In this document: in pieces, positions 22,301-28,078 of the stretch
Numbering within the stretch: the first letter of the stretch is position 1
Layout: each line of letters begins with the position of its first letter
Virus record (IMG/VR): IMGVR_UViG_3300033182_000145
Location: 1-63,982 of that record
Source: a virus
Direction: 5' to 3' (one strand)
Length of the DNA stretch: 63,982 bases
Translations under genes and position numbers: made by a program
Notes under the pieces: generated by a model
What the model saw: the letters and a program-made list of their open reading frames with translations, nothing else
What the model was told of the DNA's origin: nothing
Databases searched by the model: none

Positions 22301-24558
22301 CAATCAAGGAAGAGTTACCCAACTATCTTCACTTCAGTAAGGGGCGAACTGGCTCTGTCCAGAACTACGCCTATAACTATAAAACAGCAATTGATGTTCA
22401 TATTGATAATCTCTTAAACAGAGCATCTGTGGGGATGTATTATCCAAACGATAACTGGATTATTCCTAGTATTGATGTATTGGTAGACAATCCTGCTATC
22501 CGTACTCAGCTGTCTCTGGAGCCTATGCAGATTGTTGAAGACATGAAGCGAGGTACTATCGGAAATCTGTTTGAACGAGCAATGCTTAATAAGTACTATA
22601 ACGTTGAAGGAACCATTGGAGATGTTATTACTCTCTTTGAGGAAAGTATGGAAAGAGCAGTTGATATTAGGAATGATGATGGTTCTGTTTTAAGCGATAC
22701 CGATACTCAGGATATGTTTAATTCTGCTAAGGTTCTTAGAGGAAAGTATCTTACCACGAAGGGAATACATCTTGCTTCTAACAGTCCGTCTAGGGTTGAA
22801 AGATTATTAGGGGATCTTGGTCCGGGCATAACCCGAACAATCTTCGGAGGAAACCTTGCCCTCGCTTCCTTTACGGTGGAAACTATGGCTAGCACTTTCC
22901 AAGAATTGTTTGGCCGAGGTAATATCATGGGAGCAGTTAGAACTATTCTTGGCCCGGTAACTGGCTTAACGCCGGGTGGTGTTACCCTTAACTCTGAACA
23001 GAAAGCTAAGCTTCAGCGAGACTTAATGCATACTATTGAAGCATTGACTAAGGGATATCTCCCTGATTATGAGAAGCCCTCTACGGCTGTCCAAGAAAAG
23101 GCTCTGACTCGATTCTTTAACTGGACAGGTAAGCACTCCATGCGTCCCGCAGAACATATGTTACGGGTTACGGCTATCTCCAGAGCGGTCTCCTTTAGAA
23201 CATTTGTTACTGAAGGGTTTAGGCAACGGAACAGCAGTGGTAAGATTAAGTTTGTTGCTCTTGCTGAGTCTATTCGTGATAAACCTTTAGATCCGAACAA
23301 CGATGCGGATATTAAAAGCAGATTGAGAGAAGCTGGGTTTAATAACTGGATGGACAAAGATCTGACTATTATCACTTATCTGCTTTCAAATGGTTTATTA
23401 GATATGCAGGTTCAGACTCAATCAGGAGTGGTTGGTCAGAATACTGATGGATTATTCCACGCTTTCCTTGCGGAAATGGAGAAAACCTTGGAAAGTGGGG
23501 ATCCCTATTATAGCACCGGAGATATGTTTAACGAAATCGTAAGAACGATGGACGGTGGTAGTGCAGCTTTCCAGACCAGACAGGCTGTTATTGTGGGATT
23601 GAAAAAGGCAGAGAAGGCCTTTATTGAAGAAATTATTCTTAAACCAAACGCCTTTGATGTGTTTACCCCCGGCGTAACTAAGGGAGGGGAAGTCCAGAGT
23701 GTCGGTGCTTTAGATCCTCTCTTTGAAATCTATCGTCGATACCCCATGATCTTTGTGGGACAGCATATGATGAGGAAGTCTAATAGGTTGCATATAGGAC
23801 GCTACGCCTTTGGTCTGATGAATCTACTTATGCTGGATGTCTTATACATGATGCTACTGAGGTTGGCTATGGGATCTCGTTTAGAAGATATCGAGAAAGA
23901 GTTTGAGGAAAAGCCCACAGAGTTTATGATGAAATACTTAACTAGATTACCTATCCTTGGGCGATACATGGGCTTAGTTGGAGAGGCTGTCTCTACGATG
24001 TACAGTGGATATGGTAGAGAGCCCGGAGGATTTATTCCTGTGGGTGCTCTGTACGCGGGCTATAAAGGCATTCACAGGGCTGTCAAGAGCCAGATGAATG
24101 ATGCTCCCTCGAAGTGGTCTGATACCGTAAACTCGCTCAGAGTGGTTCCTATCGTCGGAGACAGGCTCCTATCGCTTGCCTTCTATACGGCTATGGGAGA
24201 CAACATTACTAGAAGAAATATTAACAGCAGTGGAACTACTAGGGATTTGGCTTCTAGAGTCAGAGGAAGCTACGGCGTTCCTCTGGAGGCTGTAAACTAT
24301 ATGTGGCCTGCTTTGACTTCAGAAATGGTACGGGAGTTTATGGTAGGCCAAAACATTAGCTGGCCTGCCTACGAGATGGCCAATGAGCCCTCTCCTTATC
24401 AGATGGCTCCGATGCCGACTACGCCTCCCCCGGCTGTTGAAGAACCCACTGCTCCAACACCTACACCGACCCTACCTACTACGCCTGTCGTAGATAGATT
24501 GGGAGAACAGAAAGGAACGTCAAGCGAGCTTGTCGAAAGACTAACAGGGGGAAGCTGA
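10372..24558 (+). CDS. Giant virion-associated protein, 4728 aa, with HExxH metallopeptidase-like site
   Basis: One uninterrupted frame encodes 4,728 residues. Visible parts: a hydrophobic, Gly/Ala-rich segment near 263-295; a long Lys/Glu-rich coiled-coil stretch about 700-1040; a zinc-peptidase-like signature FAHELFHVG with HExxH starting near residue 3311, followed about 60 residues later by DEYLAALGSFF, which could give the third ligand; further hydrophobic segments near 4156 and 4477-4500; and a Pro/Thr-rich tail near 4683-4706. It has the place and size logic of T7 gp16 (ejection protein) or a phage polyvalent protein delivered with DNA. I find no single-subunit RNA polymerase motifs of the N4 virion type and no transglycosylase motif. 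AGGAGG precedes the start. Metal binding is an inference from the motif. Confidence 0.85.
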   Translation: MTDFSWAYNPLDIKPTSTMVRQIQKEELKKYQEGFQSVPRTSEGAQYESTLANPTIFIDKAGKRVRGHMTALQAGAEAMAARYSRGYTSKNRAFSQYVARMALGGRDLSTWDPDGKAPLLSLNDNQEQLLTKFLGENTWNNNIFAYNELGDLPVLNNFYQTPEELFEDPAPANWNTAAALEQLELADPNLYYSLEYSLGGKERLEAVVEKARNPVEFFFKLNDAQQMQAIAQSFEEFSKEANWIEESGVFIFNFIRDGILNDPDMAASMAITGLLSLTTAGIGGAAYAAIKLAKNANKIATVLKNVKRFNKVQMGTRWVSMHLPENIGPYLMQSKFFKDSYQHMSKLQQVGVNALANATEGLITGSLAETANQFKLVDAGIQEKVSGAAIAREGLLEMAISPLINPAIGRLYTGISTLSIGAGRLTYNAGAYFGKQLNLVTPDLGKTLSKIGKEASQNFSPEGLQRTIHVYEAKDRLKTNLSALLGEEQNIGDWIDGDEMMPNLLNIIRRVTNLDDTVLLDSLNTSLEAFIADPENKNITMDPMGLAVGLIGSLALDPEINAKMQQQGSDVFTGALQQFLATREIVSESKNSMEYTGEEMTPTQFAEWIVENNAEYLTMPPETKAEAKKEAGDKWDDMSHSERTKKTEDVHNRMVEDQNAELNDIAQEQVGTTQKLETETKTGASVTGTPLNPPSPGVNPVVHAQKEANRVAEQLEKELNKITKELKEARKRNMPLSDIKARRRKVVNQLKKIRTAAKRLTRLQDQFLNAMGATKKDIELGKKIMELTNNFEAVKEQVLPQLEIEGKLLELTNRSLLLTRLFLDEEAEGTLFERTIRSYADRSKITEEDITLLEEIKLFIEEDLKPYHDQGAKLLTPEGKLYKYIIHILDNKGKINYNDYHKNFIKGLTELPRTLSKAMQSVHGETFARYKSLEDEILNLEREQRLERKKAVIAEGRKQVLELAGIATMPSVLQERKAVRLENESRKEILLRLVDEFVDEKSTTITQVDSQIDSSRLVTEKTKAAAKRQGATDEQIAEDIAKAEADADKFAGKSVMEEGADMPSAVAKTADTQKALGKLTDEQLDRVDKLIDSHDYDADDLAIHIPVVWVSNGRIEVASKSEVLNLGSKEEAKAAVSEAKASRVEVKKKTITKMNPADPEFAAVIDDKNLKKKLGKKPLKIEEVKKRISEFYEKKIATLTKGLRPSIRTNRAPRYYPKVRDETHKYLHNFTDDEILSVDYDYIERIESNRMDLSEVVRSPEEELKELTQWKVNLINLFRYFSNTNHKDLENGVHVFRIIASMPSYFRKISLDGSIHIFLQEALMDQENFGVDDDISTQRFDLNKVIELVSEQENKAFRATDGIKKRMAQEYGAKIEEQLRREGDPSNVNDLETALEFITKVRQALDFYYQSNARPNGPDGPVRYVLEVDEFGRATETTDSTTVYVAAVRTGITARIHQLTRAKFKNKFTALLEKAKKEGAKGSTDQEVITDYIVNNLNLMNSSELDTAGYVEFTLEGFGDGTLAWGNDPGTVGGAIVDTFLGRAIPELYNLQAVDSIEASNINERSIDQGESLIVTPAGIGDLNLAAPVGLWKIARVVENARWRSRITAILEAAREGKLTAKQKKILEKWKEDQVIPEDISPTDDQLGAFLLPQIFGHNMQEKAMTRDQQIEAITYFLSDIPQISASIIQDSITLSRGSVVRFRDTAEAPQPLSLGNMESMPKMGTMNAIPISRIGELLALESMIPNLTNYTTNMVKFADRYAREYREKWEAANPGKEFDQSIIFDPAAYDDMGASIDSIIHTLSLAATRAPQVSDALANLEAMFIMPNGTETDFELLKLDEKGNIVVSDEARKRGFTSRAEEDYYINTGITLVSKMNEMFGENHPLRKQAGEFIGVLNWLTDNNITTAIEYQNKIKELEESGNQKELAKADALREFLKIPIMRKLYGGGLPSFRSEFIGRTANSKKVIADLNKAFGIKLSEDNIMGMGKILLNRAQNQAIVLLNSALGLQPKKLKAVRNFLSLKPDQDLTARGQNLKASWEEIVRSLNTPHGQQTTLTDSNPLTTLDIAITNLTAQLNDIAEIEGIRFAEAKRKYAHAEKGLNYLKKLKKDHTELEVGSEEWATFQEIVHGKKQTWRTIGLFKALNILNSSAYKANIERITAVAEDFGLTGFDAKDWLGLENLVLYHLNLPTASSKRSYAHGADTNGIFNERAVVSPELYENFRAKMKQLEAKQGAPISRQQFLAEFNEFLSAENIDSMGMWDLKDNVMRRKEDGELKSREEIQEEIGELLDIGALLYWAQNDKLPPGMFENQLDDLGDVEVYKHVLEDMARKTEERAEGIITEQQEEEMAYREGYHEFLRLKAKIAGGLVHPRVANDLDLPVVDFYTRERSISEMVPTSAGQLHISTVNPKGVLSMMPQTKRMSFHNIGIPVLQEIAIRRQINNILSPVQRLTNDQTLTKEEGLISEEFLGYRGPWKEESLPKPLPITIDEIADLRARDTDGSHLKAIRIITDLRVWADERGMDPTKIQGEAIPFWFVVKEMEQARHNLFLRSEEQAFSEEGGLAGVDFVRQQNRLNWLSDLHNITYYSRDLKNRELSGLTIEEQSRKLALMTKASEETWINLLRNRVSEDNPYGKALSSPTKVAAALEMILPREAFLRIKRSIDSNAEIVWSELAELASIWQQTDFNYYLVSQFYNNSVFPDALKEFSIEENGKTIHPYRDMLVPELDENGVVKKDSKGKDLMIEVWKDPNSWINHIKPEHKEELIQIAQRLVDDPEKGVGNVVFDTLMIEKLETDPRGRSKAARDMYYALFPKEDVNAVSESTSLKSPFPALQAQGQSSSKVRGTGGDLVLTPARALEMLTFLENFNFYQRVQTQELLDGKAIGAVMDSSREEAINRETLSRRLRNGLGHSQTEMTKASQQTSEAILRLARGRQTRTITNDKQTLYGAHPKVVDLDHYTNFDSSYTDNFAPAWVESFIGNLSKIEHLWKTTGIDNFVRLDRGERNVLAYLEELKKTVRTEQKGQALAETIALSILIDNVGKDLVISPEEIHTFFNRDLMTEEDISKGIDVATGMMRQINRGYSLYKNNPNTDVRMYPALVSLAREVFSSYDLSQKDLVAEFKELYVEKVNPSADEQFGFSRKDDTVEFENGDSALHYVLTHALGEELETLNTRRDMPDVDSLTPKQFQIIGQDLVTAVQTSESFEKAIRSIDPTGNINSDLLRLGQQLRDMENQGLVHKNNLKLLRAMILRLHDISPDWFSDFNFEYIDAAERTAALRDEEGNVVVRLGRDLTRPYSSPDVALTFAHELFHVGKFKFVESNPGVWNQWKALWDSTAGRSLMRKHVTAWNNGKFNAAEYDAYMKNPDEYLAALGSFFMMNDILPVVDTLTVEERNINNKTMSVLGKVLDFVRNMFNRVSNVWANFYSANPELSNHVETLIQRTMGWDHKAGKGLKADKIAGAPTEMFMRMKYPQAEETFNSTDFEKKVRQFVALREKHDNNTIGREELVEYDGLREYFSTSNEAQVHTNLGQTRQEFYETKLFIEEHYMTQTGSIDITKILNDTPQSVRGIIPREQARDSIILTATQMMMDQIKSRFGPTIQRNAGEIAATLGAGVSKLFGKESRFMEQQLAEWTTGKAGTNFTFNGPHQFVAHLTQLIDDNIGTSLGQYTNVHGLYSLNNIMNQLDLFSENILPAITGIQKITRNFVQRVVDTPNLDPKARDMETKINSEMAKLFENPNHEINFDNDENLLKLNTEKIGELQDHMKTVASTMRKLLQSYEGVLRELGESREGAQIRTPLRLSTNIRDTTGSENFRVELRKIFREGLENNDLSIDALTMIEGGLLPRTDRRASLVEDLDRLEREYPGYRQFIAYELGSTLQTRSETQLTEDQLTERGEAILKGLKSDTTEISNHSLGLTRKAVIEIMKKMQRGDLTWTKIARMDNTARLRDTYMATIREGSTKIGTERLQSLSAIKEELPNYLHFSKGRTGSVQNYAYNYKTAIDVHIDNLLNRASVGMYYPNDNWIIPSIDVLVDNPAIRTQLSLEPMQIVEDMKRGTIGNLFERAMLNKYYNVEGTIGDVITLFEESMERAVDIRNDDGSVLSDTDTQDMFNSAKVLRGKYLTTKGIHLASNSPSRVERLLGDLGPGITRTIFGGNLALASFTVETMASTFQELFGRGNIMGAVRTILGPVTGLTPGGVTLNSEQKAKLQRDLMHTIEALTKGYLPDYEKPSTAVQEKALTRFFNWTGKHSMRPAEHMLRVTAISRAVSFRTFVTEGFRQRNSSGKIKFVALAESIRDKPLDPNNDADIKSRLREAGFNNWMDKDLTIITYLLSNGLLDMQVQTQSGVVGQNTDGLFHAFLAEMEKTLESGDPYYSTGDMFNEIVRTMDGGSAAFQTRQAVIVGLKKAEKAFIEEIILKPNAFDVFTPGVTKGGEVQSVGALDPLFEIYRRYPMIFVGQHMMRKSNRLHIGRYAFGLMNLLMLDVLYMMLLRLAMGSRLEDIEKEFEEKPTEFMMKYLTRLPILGRYMGLVGEAVSTMYSGYGREPGGFIPVGALYAGYKGIHRAVKSQMNDAPSKWSDTVNSLRVVPIVGDRLLSLAFYTAMGDNITRRNINSSGTTRDLASRVRGSYGVPLEAVNYMWPALTSEMVREFMVGQNISWPAYEMANEPSPYQMAPMPTTPPPAVEEPTAPTPTPTLPTTPVVDRLGEQKGTSSELVERLTGGS

Positions 24559-24875
24559 TGACTGAATGCGAAAATTGTAAAGAACGAGAAGTTAAACAAC
24601 TGAGAGAAGACCTACAGAAATGTAAGAAAAATAACCAAACCAAAGATAAAAAACTAAAAGAACAGAATAAGAAGGTTTTTATCCTAACGATCATTGGGGT
24701 AGCTATTGCAGCTATCTTTGGCAAGGAAGTATTAGATATGATTACCGAGTGGATGGGATCAGTCGATGGATTCAGATCTACCGTTTTACAGGGGTTGATT
24801 CTACCGGCCCCTAGTACCTTAAGCTTGTATTGTCTCGCTTTTGTGTGTGGAGGTCGACGAAAGAGAATCGACTAG
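24558..24875 (+). CDS. Small membrane protein, holin-like candidate, 105 aa
   Basis: 105 residues. The N-terminus has CENC followed by a charged coiled-coil helix rich in Lys. A strong transmembrane helix (VFILTIIGVAIAAIFG, about 40-55) follows, with a second weakly hydrophobic stretch near 85-98 and a GGRRKR basic end. It starts on the giant gene's stop (TGATG), so it is the last gene of the late unit. Position and membrane helix fit a holin or other lysis or entry protein, but nothing specific identifies it. Confidence 0.65.
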   Translation: MTECENCKEREVKQLREDLQKCKKNNQTKDKKLKEQNKKVFILTIIGVAIAAIFGKEVLDMITEWMGSVDGFRSTVLQGLILPAPSTLSLYCLAFVCGGRRKRID

Positions 24876-25001
24876 GGGGGTCACGAATTTGCGTGGGACA
24901 TAGGAGGGGGTTGGCTCCGTGCCTTCCCCCCCGTACCCCCTATGCAACTGCTGCCTGCATAGTGGGGTCTGTCTCACTGGCGGCACAGGAGGTTAGTCAC
25001 A
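24876..25001. other. GC-rich structured spacer opening the island
   Basis: A perfect 7-bp hairpin, CTATGCA/TGCATAG, lies at 24940-24962. A competing longer pairing joins CATAG..GGGGG near 24899 to CCCCCTATG ending at 24944. The two are mutually exclusive because both use CTATG, so this could be a switch or an attenuator. AGGAGG ahead of 25002 is the ribosome site. Base composition jumps here relative to the preceding gene. Confidence 0.45.
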
Positions 25002-25256
25002 ATGACTAGCAAATCGGTTTACCATGCTCTGAGTCGTATCCTCTACGGCTACGGACTGGCGTTGTTCTTCCTCGGTATGTGGTTCATCTACTACCAGACG
25101 ACTAACAGTTTCGAACTGGAGGTCTCTGGTATGGGACCAGCCACTGCGAGTTTGGTGTCATGGTTCCTCCTCGGGCCTTGCATCTCATTCGTTGGGGTGG
25201 CGACATACTTCGTGGGAATCTACTGCGAACTCCGTCGGGACGAAGAGAAGTCATGA
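25002..25256 (+). CDS. Small two-span membrane protein, 84 aa
   Basis: 84 residues with two predicted membrane helices, LALFFLGMWFIYY near 19-32 and a second near 48-72, and a charged C-terminus. A good AGGAGG site precedes the ATG. It overlaps the next gene by 4 nt (ATGA). It has GC-rich codons like its island neighbours and unlike the late genes just upstream. Function unknown; a holin or superinfection-type inner membrane protein is possible. Confidence 0.65.
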   Translation: MTSKSVYHALSRILYGYGLALFFLGMWFIYYQTTNSFELEVSGMGPATASLVSWFLLGPCISFVGVATYFVGIYCELRRDEEKS

Positions 25257-25471
25257 GTCATTCCTTCAAGAAGGGAGACTTCGTGACTACTCCGCCCCGA
25301 AACGGTGCCCAGCACCGTGGACGGGCGAAAGTAGTAGTCGTTGGTCGGAAGAAGGTAACGGTTAGGTTTATGCCTGATCACCCTAAATCCGACACAGCCA
25401 AGTTCAAGCCTGAGCAGCTGAGGTACTGGCTCAAGGGCAACGTGCATCGCAACAAGCGAACGCACGGCTGA
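25253..25471 (+). CDS. Small basic protein, possible SH3/KOW-like fold, 72 aa
   Basis: 72 residues beginning MSHSFKKGDFVTTPP, then GRAKVVVVGRKKVTVRF, a beta-rich basic pattern resembling small SH3-like or KOW RNA/DNA-binding proteins. Start at 25253 inside the ATGA overlap with the membrane protein gene. It is followed at once by six hairpins and then the divergent RNA polymerase gene, so an RNA-binding or transcription role is tempting but unproven. Confidence 0.65.
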   Translation: MSHSFKKGDFVTTPPRNGAQHRGRAKVVVVGRKKVTVRFMPDHPKSDTAKFKPEQLRYWLKGNVHRNKRTHG

Positions 25472-25698
25472 CACCGTGGTGCTCCTTAACGGGAGCACTA
25501 CGGCTTCGGGTTCTTCGGAACCCTAGAGAGAGATGTACATCCTCTCTGGATCCCAAGGAAGGGAAGAGAGAAGGATGTATGCTAGACGGCTAACGTCTAG
25601 TCAAGCCTTGCAAGCGACAACCCTAACGGGAATCGCTTGCATTGTGCCTCGAGCCGTTCGAGGCATGCGTATGTTCAAACCTTTTGGAGTTAAATCCT
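25472..25698. promoter_or_regulatory. Six-hairpin array preceding the divergent RNA polymerase gene
   Basis: Consecutive hairpins: 25479-25498 (GTGCTCC/GGAGCAC); 25508-25523 (GGGTTC-TTCG-GAACCC); 25525-25547 (AGAGAG/CTCTCT); 25582-25600 (CTAGACG/CGTCTAG); 25610-25640 (GCAAGCGA/TCGCTTGC, with inner CCC-TAAC-GGG); 25645-25665 (TGCCTCGA/TCGAGGCA). All the stems quoted are perfect. Three of them carry TAACG at the loop. The gene start follows at 25699. Such density is not expected by chance. It may be a structured leader, a protein-binding site or a set of hairpin promoters. Confidence 0.75.
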
Positions 25699-27438
25699 AT
25701 GGGTAAGAATAAGGCGAAAGAGCAGAGCAAGTTTCTGCTCAGTGTGGTGAAACCCGCTGTGAAGCGATACCTCACCCCTCGGATGACGTTCTTCATCTCA
25801 CGCGGACTTGATGTTCGTGGTGTGATGGATCAGGCTACCCTGCCTGTGTTGCGTGATCCCGAGTTGGTGGCGGTTGTTGCGGAACACGGCTCTGGTGCTG
25901 TTGGAACAGCTGTCCGCAAGGTGGCTGGGAAGGAGTATCAGGACTACGTTCCTGAAAGCGAGATCTCCGTTCGACCCTTGGTCAACGTGAATCCCGTTAT
26001 CCTGTCGGGGAACAACCGCGTTCTGCGTTCTCGGTATGATGACCTCGGTACTCCTCAGAGTTCCGAGCAGTCCTGCCAGTACCAGACCTCGGTTCCCAAG
26101 TTCCTCGACGAGGCTCAGGTTGCTTCGATTGAGAAGTACCGCAGCACGCTTCCTTCTCACTTCGACCCCTCACAGAACGAGCAGGACAAGTTCCTGTCCG
26201 ATCGTGCGGTGTCGTGGATGGGGATGGTCGGTTCCGATGTGTTCTTCGAGCGCTACGACACTGTTTGTGGCGCTCTCCGTGAGTACGCCTCAGGGGAACA
26301 CAACGGAATGCAGAGCAAGGTCATCAGGCATTCGACTCTCATCGAGGAGCCTTACGCTCCTGATGAGGCGAGCCTGAAGGCGGTGGCTCGGCATCTCGGC
26401 TCTCACTTCGGGATGACCCACTCGGAACGTACAAAGTTCCTGTCGGATCAGGGCACTCGTAATGCCTTCTACGCCCGTCACGGGAAGAAGGCATGTGAGG
26501 CTGATAACTTGATCCGCTTGCTGGACGATGTTGACCGTACTGGTCAGACTCGTCGGCTGGTGGAGATCGATCAGGCTCACTCTGGACCGACTATCATCCA
26601 CTCCCTTCTCCGTCTCGACGGTGCAAAGGTGACTGGTAACCTGAATCACGCTGCTTACGAGCACGTCCTTCGGGTCAAGATGGTCAACCAGCTCCTTGCG
26701 ATGTTCCCTCGCCTCCGTTCTGTGGACCGTGCTACTCTCGAGAGCAAGGCCAAGAAGGGGGCAGCTGGTGGTACTTACGGAGCCGGACCCTCTAGGGTGG
26801 GTAAGGCTCTGCTGGGCATCGTTCCTCGTGATGAGGACGACGGCCCGGATGAGTACGAGGCTGATCCGAGGCTGTTGGAGTGGCTCGGCATTCCTGCCGA
26901 CACTCCTTCCAAGGAACTGCCCAAGAAGGTTGGGCAGCCCTTCCACCGGGCTCTGCACCTCGCGGCTCCCTATCTGGCACGCTACCACGTGCTGGTGAAG
27001 GAGATCTACAGGGAGAGCAATGGTCGGGCCTCGTTCTCCATTGGTGATGCCAAGTTGGAGCTCTTCTCCACTCGGTACAACAAGGAGGACACCGAACGTG
27101 TCAGCTTCCGGACTTCTCTCGGAGTCATGCACAGGCATCTGTTCTGTGTGGAAGAGGACAAGTACGGTCTGGGTTGGGCAGCAAGGATTGCCCACATGCT
27201 TGATGCCTTCATCAAGCGGATGGTGGTCCTTGATCTGGCGGAGCGTGGAATTCCTTGTCGGTCTTTCCACGATGCTCTCCAGATTCCACTGTGGGCTATT
27301 GCGTTTGCAAAGCGTCGGTGGAACTACTGGCACAACTACGCCATGCAGAACAACCCTCTGGTGCAGCTCGGCTGCGCTGAGGTTGCGAAGCGTGACGTGG
27401 TGCTCATGCCGGATGACGCGGTTCAGCTCTGCTTCTGA
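25699..27438 (+). CDS. Divergent compact single-subunit RNA polymerase
   Basis: 579 residues from the ATG at 25699 (GGAG 10 nt upstream; a TTG at 25642 lies inside a hairpin and is rejected). Polymerase signatures: motif A VEIDQAHSGP with Asp291 and SG spaced exactly as in T7 RNAP's D-G-S-C-S-G, followed by D..G..V.GNL like T7's; motif B with K352, then Y360-G361 in GGTYGAG; motif C RSFHDALQIP with H524-D525. The K-to-Y gap of 8 equals T7's and the B-to-C distance (173) is close to T7's 181. The usual motif B Arg four residues before Lys is Glu348. It is far smaller than T7 RNAP (883) and unlike the second polymerase at 35 kb. It is GC-rich, preceded by hairpins and followed by a terminator. 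A family A DNA polymerase is less likely because motif C lacks HDE. Confidence 0.72.
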   Translation: MGKNKAKEQSKFLLSVVKPAVKRYLTPRMTFFISRGLDVRGVMDQATLPVLRDPELVAVVAEHGSGAVGTAVRKVAGKEYQDYVPESEISVRPLVNVNPVILSGNNRVLRSRYDDLGTPQSSEQSCQYQTSVPKFLDEAQVASIEKYRSTLPSHFDPSQNEQDKFLSDRAVSWMGMVGSDVFFERYDTVCGALREYASGEHNGMQSKVIRHSTLIEEPYAPDEASLKAVARHLGSHFGMTHSERTKFLSDQGTRNAFYARHGKKACEADNLIRLLDDVDRTGQTRRLVEIDQAHSGPTIIHSLLRLDGAKVTGNLNHAAYEHVLRVKMVNQLLAMFPRLRSVDRATLESKAKKGAAGGTYGAGPSRVGKALLGIVPRDEDDGPDEYEADPRLLEWLGIPADTPSKELPKKVGQPFHRALHLAAPYLARYHVLVKEIYRESNGRASFSIGDAKLELFSTRYNKEDTERVSFRTSLGVMHRHLFCVEEDKYGLGWAARIAHMLDAFIKRMVVLDLAERGIPCRSFHDALQIPLWAIAFAKRRWNYWHNYAMQNNPLVQLGCAEVAKRDVVLMPDDAVQLCF

Positions 27439-27462
27439 GCTGACACCACACAAACGGACCGG

Positions 27463-27494
27463 CGAGGGGGCCCGAAAGGGCCTCCTCGTCTTTT
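27463..27494 (+). terminator. Strong intrinsic terminator after the divergent polymerase gene
   Basis: An 11-bp stem (one G-T pair) from 27463 to 27488 with a GAAA tetraloop, followed by TCTTTT. It lies 24 nt after the stop, a textbook factor-independent terminator. It would separate the polymerase gene from 27560. Confidence 0.85.
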
Positions 27495-27503
27495 CGAGTT
27501 CTG

Positions 27504-27559
27504 TCCCTACCATCTGTTTGGTAGAGGGCAGCGCTCTAGGCTCCTATTAGGAGAAAGTC
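27504..27559 (+). promoter_or_regulatory. Hairpins covering the ribosome site of the next gene
   Basis: CTACCA/TGGTAG forms a hairpin at 27507-27524. Then CTCCTA-T-TAGGAG at 27541-27553 can pair the AGGAG Shine-Dalgarno of the gene at 27560 with the CTCCT just upstream, so translation of that gene may be controlled by folding. Confidence 0.45.
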
Positions 27560-28078
27560 ATGACTGAAATCGTGACACAGGAGAAGTTCACCTACAAGGG
27601 CTTCTCGGCTGATGCCCCGGACATCGAGATCCGGTTCGTCGTCTGGAACAAGATGGACTGGCCCAGCAGGATCGTTCACACCGATCGCTGGACAGTCTTC
27701 GTGATCCCGGCGGACCTCAAGGGACTCACCTCTCTCGGCACGAAGTATCTCAGGGATGCTTCGCAGGAAGAGGTCTCTGAGTTCATGGATCAGACGATCA
27801 CGGACAAGCAGCAGCTGGATTTCCTGCCTACGAAGAACCTCACGGAACTTCGTGAACTCAAGGGACAGCCCACGCTTGAGACTCTCAAGAGTGGTGTCCG
27901 GTTGAGGGCTCGTGTGACTCTGGCTGATATCCCCGAATCTTTCGAGATCATCGGAGAAATCTCCCCAGATCACAACAGTGCCTCATGGTCACTGGAGAAG
28001 GCAATCAAGACACACTTCCCCGGATGCTTCCTCAAGCACCGGAACAAGTGCTCGTCTAATCCGAGTCCCTTCGGGTGA
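27560..28078 (+). CDS. Unknown GC-rich island protein, 172 aa
   Basis: 172 residues of mixed alpha/beta character, starting MTEIVTQEKFTYKGF, with no motif, signal or membrane helix that I recognise. It carries the GC-rich codon use of the island. It is flanked by hairpins on both sides, with its ribosome site partly sequestered. I cannot assign a function. Confidence 0.75.
   Translation: MTEIVTQEKFTYKGFSADAPDIEIRFVVWNKMDWPSRIVHTDRWTVFVIPADLKGLTSLGTKYLRDASQEEVSEFMDQTITDKQQLDFLPTKNLTELRELKGQPTLETLKSGVRLRARVTLADIPESFEIIGEISPDHNSASWSLEKAIKTHFPGCFLKHRNKCSSNPSPFG

Noticed and set aside
10372-24558. N4-like virion RNA polymerase within the giant protein
   Set aside because: I searched for motifs A, B and C in order and found none; the giant protein shows coiled coils, hydrophobic segments and HExxH instead.
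26290-27513. Long minus-strand open frame of about 407 residues opposite the divergent polymerase gene
   Set aside because: It is a shadow of the GC-rich coding strand, whose codon bias leaves antisense frames open; the + frame has polymerase motifs, a ribosome site and a terminator.
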